Source: Nocardia carnea
Lineage (GTDB): Bacteria > Actinomycetota > Actinomycetes > Mycobacteriales > Mycobacteriaceae
Reading direction: 5' to 3'
Assembly: GCF_029868325.1 (NCBI RefSeq)
Contig: NZ_JARWNW010000192.1
Location: forward strand, 1 to 64,000
Length of the DNA stretch: 64,000 bases
Part shown: positions 61,194 through 64,000 of the stretch, in pieces
Numbering within the stretch: the stretch's first letter is position 1
Layout of the letters: the number at the start of each line of letters is the position of its first letter
Position numbers and translations under genes: made by a program
Notes under the pieces: generated by a model
Told to the model about the DNA's origin: nothing
Database searches by the model: none
What the model saw: the letters and a program-made list of their open reading frames with translations, nothing else

Positions 61194-61634
61194 TCACGCT
61201 TCGATCAGCTTGCGGCGCAATCCCTCGGCAGCGATGACCAGAGCGGGGACCAGCGTCAGGTGCGTGACCGACAGCGCGACCGTGGAGGCGGTGTCGAAAT
61301 CGGCACTCACGGTCATGGCGATGGTGGCCACGGCGATCACCGATCCGATCGCCGCGGCGAGGCGCAGCACACCGATCCATTTGTAGGACAGCAGCACTGC
61401 CGCGCCGAGGCCGATCAGCATCGGAATCACGGTCAGCATGATGATGCCGCCGGGGGCCACGCTCTGTACCTGCCCCGCGTTGGTCGCCTCGAACGTGCCG
61501 CCGGCGGCTGCGCCGATCAGCCAGACAACGATATTGGCCAGCAGTGCCGCGCCGATCGCGCCGAAGAGGGCGACGGGACGGTTCATTGCGGGGATGCGGA
61601 CGGCGGGGCGGGCGGTAGTGCTCGTAGTGCTCAT
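61194..61634 (-). CDS. DUF6069-like four-helix membrane protein
   Basis: ATG at 61634 with AGGAGGTC 4-5 nt upstream gives 146 residues. Four hydrophobic segments (about 22-42, 60-82, 85-110, 118-138) and the Asn/Trp-containing NIVVWLIGAAAGG opening match DUF6069 proteins of actinobacteria. Function unknown. Confidence 0.82.
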   Translation of the reverse strand: MSTTSTTARPAVRIPAMNRPVALFGAIGAALLANIVVWLIGAAAGGTFEATNAGQVQSVAPGGIIMLTVIPMLIGLGAAVLLSYKWIGVLRLAAAIGSVIAVATIAMTVSADFDTASTVALSVTHLTLVPALVIAAEGLRRKLIEA

Positions 61635-61831
61635 GATGACCTCCTGGAGCTGTGAAGTTCGGGTGAGACCATCCTGAAACCTCAACAATTATTCAGGTCA
61701 ATCCTTTTGGCGTCGCAGTGACAGAGGTCACTCACCGTCGAAGTCGAACCCTCGCAGCCGCGGGCGCCCCCGCTGTGCCATATGCCGGGCAGCCGAATCG
61801 GGCCGTCGGGCGACTCCCCCACCGGAGCCAC

Positions 61832-62395
61832 TCACGCTCCCTGCCCGGCAGTTCTGGTCGACTCGAGAAAGGTCCGGATCGCGGTATCCGCCGCCACACG
61901 CCCCTCGTCACCGGTGATCGCGAGCTCGAACAGCAGTCCGCGTGCCATGGCCAGCGCCATCTGCGCCTGCAACGCCGCCTCGCGCGGTTCGTGCCCGGCC
62001 CGGATGAACAGCGTGGTCAGCACTTCCCGCCACTGCTCGACCCACTGCCGCAGCGGCACCGCCCACGGTCTTCCCTGCATCGCCGCCGCCGCCACCTCGA
62101 AGAACAGCGGCGCCACCAATGTTGCCTCGCCGGCGATCCGGTCCCAGAACGCGTACGCCGCCGTGTAAGGATCGGGGTCGGCGTCGAGCAGTTCGGCCAG
62201 CACCAGGTTCTGCCGGCCCCAGGTGGCAGCCACCACGGCCTCCAAGAGGCCGTCACGAGAACCGAAGTGGTAGTTCAACATTCGGTGACTCGTACCGATG
62301 CCCTCGGCCACGGTACGCATACTCGTATCTCCGACACCGTTGGCCGTGAACCAGGCGACCACTCGTTCCAGCAGAGCTTCGCGGGCGGCGCTCAT
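61832..62395 (-). CDS. TetR-family regulator
   Basis: 187 residues; its ATG overlaps the stop of the FAD monooxygenase gene by 4 bp, so the two are co-transcribed. HTH TSMRTVAEGIGTSHRMLNYHFG is clear; the ligand domain has ALAMARGLLFELAITGDEG. Being downstream in the same operon, it probably represses its own operon, with the monooxygenase substrate or product as effector. Confidence 0.92.
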   Translation of the reverse strand: MSAAREALLERVVAWFTANGVGDTSMRTVAEGIGTSHRMLNYHFGSRDGLLEAVVAATWGRQNLVLAELLDADPDPYTAAYAFWDRIAGEATLVAPLFFEVAAAAMQGRPWAVPLRQWVEQWREVLTTLFIRAGHEPREAALQAQMALAMARGLLFELAITGDEGRVAADTAIRTFLESTRTAGQGA

Positions 62396-63909
62396 GCGTT
62401 CTGCCCGGCGCCGGTGCAGGCGGCGGCCACCCGACGCGCCGCGGCGCCGTCACTGCCCCGGTACGCCACGTATCCGTCCGGCCTGATCAGCACATATCCG
62501 CGCCGCAGACCGTATCTGTCGCGTGCCGAACCGGTCGTGTCCGTATCGTCGTCGACCCGCACCTCGACTGTCCCCATTGCCGAATACGCGGTGTCCGTTA
62601 CCCCGTACCGTTCTCCGGCCGCAGATGCGGCGCCGAAAACGAGCAAGGTGAAATGGTCGACACCGAGCCGGTCGTGGACCGTTCCCTCGGCCAGCGGAGC
62701 GTCCGGCGCCCGCTCCCCGCTCCGCGGGCCACGCGCGAGCGGCCATCCCCCGCCGCGGCCATAGCCGACGTCCAGTTGCGAATTCTGCAGGCTCGCCTTG
62801 CGCGCGGCGCCCGGGACGCGAGACCCGTACCGGAGCAGCGCATCACGAAGTTTCCGGGCAACCGGGTTGCGCAGTGCGTACAGCCGCCGCCGGCTCTCGA
62901 CATCGCGGATGGTTGCCGCGGCAACCGGGCGCCGTTCGGTTTCGTAGGCGGCCAGCAGATCCGCGGGCGCGCCGTGTTCGACACCCGCCAGCCGCCACGC
63001 CAGATCGACGGCGTCCTGGATACCGAGATTCATCCCTTGGCCCCCGAAGGGCGGGAACACGTGGGCGGCATCGCCCGCCAGAAACACCCGCCCCCGGCGG
63101 TATCCGGTAGCGAGACCCACCCGGGTGCGATAGATCGACGTCCACTGCACTTCGGTGATCCGCATCCGGCTCGGGCCGCGTTCGTCGAGAAGTGCTTGCA
63201 GCTCGGCAATGCCCGGTCCGGGCCGCTCGGCCAGGGAGTGCGTATCGGTCATATCGGCGAATATCCGCCAGAGCTCGTCCGTGCCCGGAAGGCGCATCAG
63301 CATGAAGGGGCCGGCCGGTCCCAGCCACATGGCACTGTCTTGGAAGGGCGGCCGCTTGTCGAGAACGACATCGGCCAGATAGTAGGTTTCGCCGGTTTCC
63401 CGGCCGGCCAGTTCGATGCCGAGTTCCGCGCGCACCCGGCTGCGTGACCCGTCGGCACCGATCAGCCATTCGGCCGCCGTCTCGCGGCCATCGGCGAGCG
63501 TGACCTCTACACCGGTTTCATGCTGGGTCACGGTCTGCACCTGGGCGCCGGCCTCTATCTCGACGCCCGCCGCGCGTAAGCTGTCGCGCAGGATATCCTC
63601 CAACCCCGACTGCGGAAGCACGTAGGTGTAGGGGTACGGGCTCTGCGGTGGGACCCAGATGAACCGGGAAAGTTCGGTATCACCGCGCATCATCGAGGCG
63701 CCAGAGAGACGGTAGGCGACGCGTTCGATCTCGCCGGCAAGCCCGAGACTTGCCAGCAGCTCCATCGAACGCGCCTGCAATCCGAGCGCCCGAGAACTGG
63801 TGCCGGGCTGCGCGCGCCGCTCCAGCACGCGGCACGCCACCCCGTTCGCGGCGAGGACGAGCCCGGCGACCATCCCTGTCGGACCGGCGCCGGCGATAAG
63901 AACACCCAT
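62392..63909 (-). CDS. FAD-dependent aromatic monooxygenase (PHBH-type, class A)
   Basis: ATG at 63909 with AGGAAG upstream gives 505 residues. The FAD fold is complete: GAGPTGMVAGLVLAANG (residues 6-22), the DG motif LIGADGSRSRVRAELG and GDAAHVFPPFGGQGMNLG (flavin-contact GD motif). A C-terminal thioredoxin-like domain (about 400-505) contains RYGLRRGYVLIRPDGYVAYRG in the usual place, as in phenol-hydroxylase-like enzymes and PgaE/RdmE type polyketide hydroxylases. It hydroxylates an aromatic or quinone substrate with NAD(P)H and O2; a role in tetracycline-like modification is possible but not indicated. Confidence 0.93.
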   Translation of the reverse strand: MGVLIAGAGPTGMVAGLVLAANGVACRVLERRAQPGTSSRALGLQARSMELLASLGLAGEIERVAYRLSGASMMRGDTELSRFIWVPPQSPYPYTYVLPQSGLEDILRDSLRAAGVEIEAGAQVQTVTQHETGVEVTLADGRETAAEWLIGADGSRSRVRAELGIELAGRETGETYYLADVVLDKRPPFQDSAMWLGPAGPFMLMRLPGTDELWRIFADMTDTHSLAERPGPGIAELQALLDERGPSRMRITEVQWTSIYRTRVGLATGYRRGRVFLAGDAAHVFPPFGGQGMNLGIQDAVDLAWRLAGVEHGAPADLLAAYETERRPVAAATIRDVESRRRLYALRNPVARKLRDALLRYGSRVPGAARKASLQNSQLDVGYGRGGGWPLARGPRSGERAPDAPLAEGTVHDRLGVDHFTLLVFGAASAAGERYGVTDTAYSAMGTVEVRVDDDTDTTGSARDRYGLRRGYVLIRPDGYVAYRGSDGAAARRVAAACTGAGQNA

Positions 63910-64000
63910 AACCTGACACTTCCTGTCTCGTAGCCCGTGCAGGGACCACAGGCGGCACTCCCTCGCGTGGCCGGATCGGTGCCGTACTCGCGTCATGACC

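Noticed and set aside
59775..61655. 626-residue plus-strand frame
   Set aside because: Shadow of the MFS gene at 59881-61113 in another frame; its composition (Arg, Gly) is that of a frame-shifted GC-rich gene and it runs across the terminator into the opposite gene.

Overview
The window is high-GC actinobacterial DNA, most probably from a Nocardia-like member of the Mycobacteriales. The clues are a WXG100/ESX-type secreted protein, a luciferase-like F420-type oxidoreductase, a Ddn-type deazaflavin nitroreductase, a 645-residue FadE, many TetR/IclR regulators, frequent ATGA/GTGA gene overlaps and strong GC3 bias. I saw no tRNA, rRNA or CRISPR array.

Layout. 1-6 kb (mostly minus strand): a WXG100-like protein with a Pro/Gly/Ser-rich tail, a glycine/serine repeat protein running off the left edge, an SDR and a beta-propeller-like lipoprotein. 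6-14 kb: an IclR regulator; a LacI regulator facing a glutaryl-CoA-dehydrogenase-like / CoA-transferase pair with repeated operator half-sites between; an SRPBCC protein, an alpha/beta hydrolase and a long FadE. 14-16.4 kb: a membrane-anchored zincin, an Uma2 remnant and small membrane proteins. 16.5-23.1 kb is the most coherent block. An IclR regulator diverges from a tightly overlapping five-gene operon: PEP-mutase/isocitrate-lyase-family lyase, aconitase-family large and small subunits, MHS-type transporter and acyl-CoA synthetase. Read together they look like uptake, hydration, C-C cleavage and CoA activation of a branched (alkyl) maleate/malate, by analogy with 2,3-dimethylmalate metabolism.

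23.7-38.7 kb is an accessory island, with locally A/T-richer genes, an IS3 remnant and unknown genes. It holds a three-gene cassette (two small proteins plus a HEYAH zincin), a HEPN-motif protein, an internally repetitive unknown protein, a 38-residue membrane peptide, an XRE-TPR/GNAT pair, three overlapping small genes, a Fic AMPylase with a palindromic promoter, a frameshifted XRE-TPR regulator, a 165-bp direct repeat on both sides of the Fic locus, a CYTH phosphatase/cyclase-like protein, and an AlbA_2/HATPase-type regulator preceded by CCATTT repeats.

38.8-64 kb is a mosaic of small metabolic genes with their own TetR or AraC regulators (SDRs, VOC proteins, SRPBCC, DHFR-like reductases, macrodomain, APH-like kinase, Ddn, FusB-like FBP protein, MFS, FAD monooxygenase). 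It is peppered with gene remnants: an ArgS/NrtL-like tail, VOC, ABC ATPase without its Walker A, SDR pieces, HAD, MDR oxidoreductase, hydrolase and kinase-like protein. Several TetR loci have visible palindromic operators.
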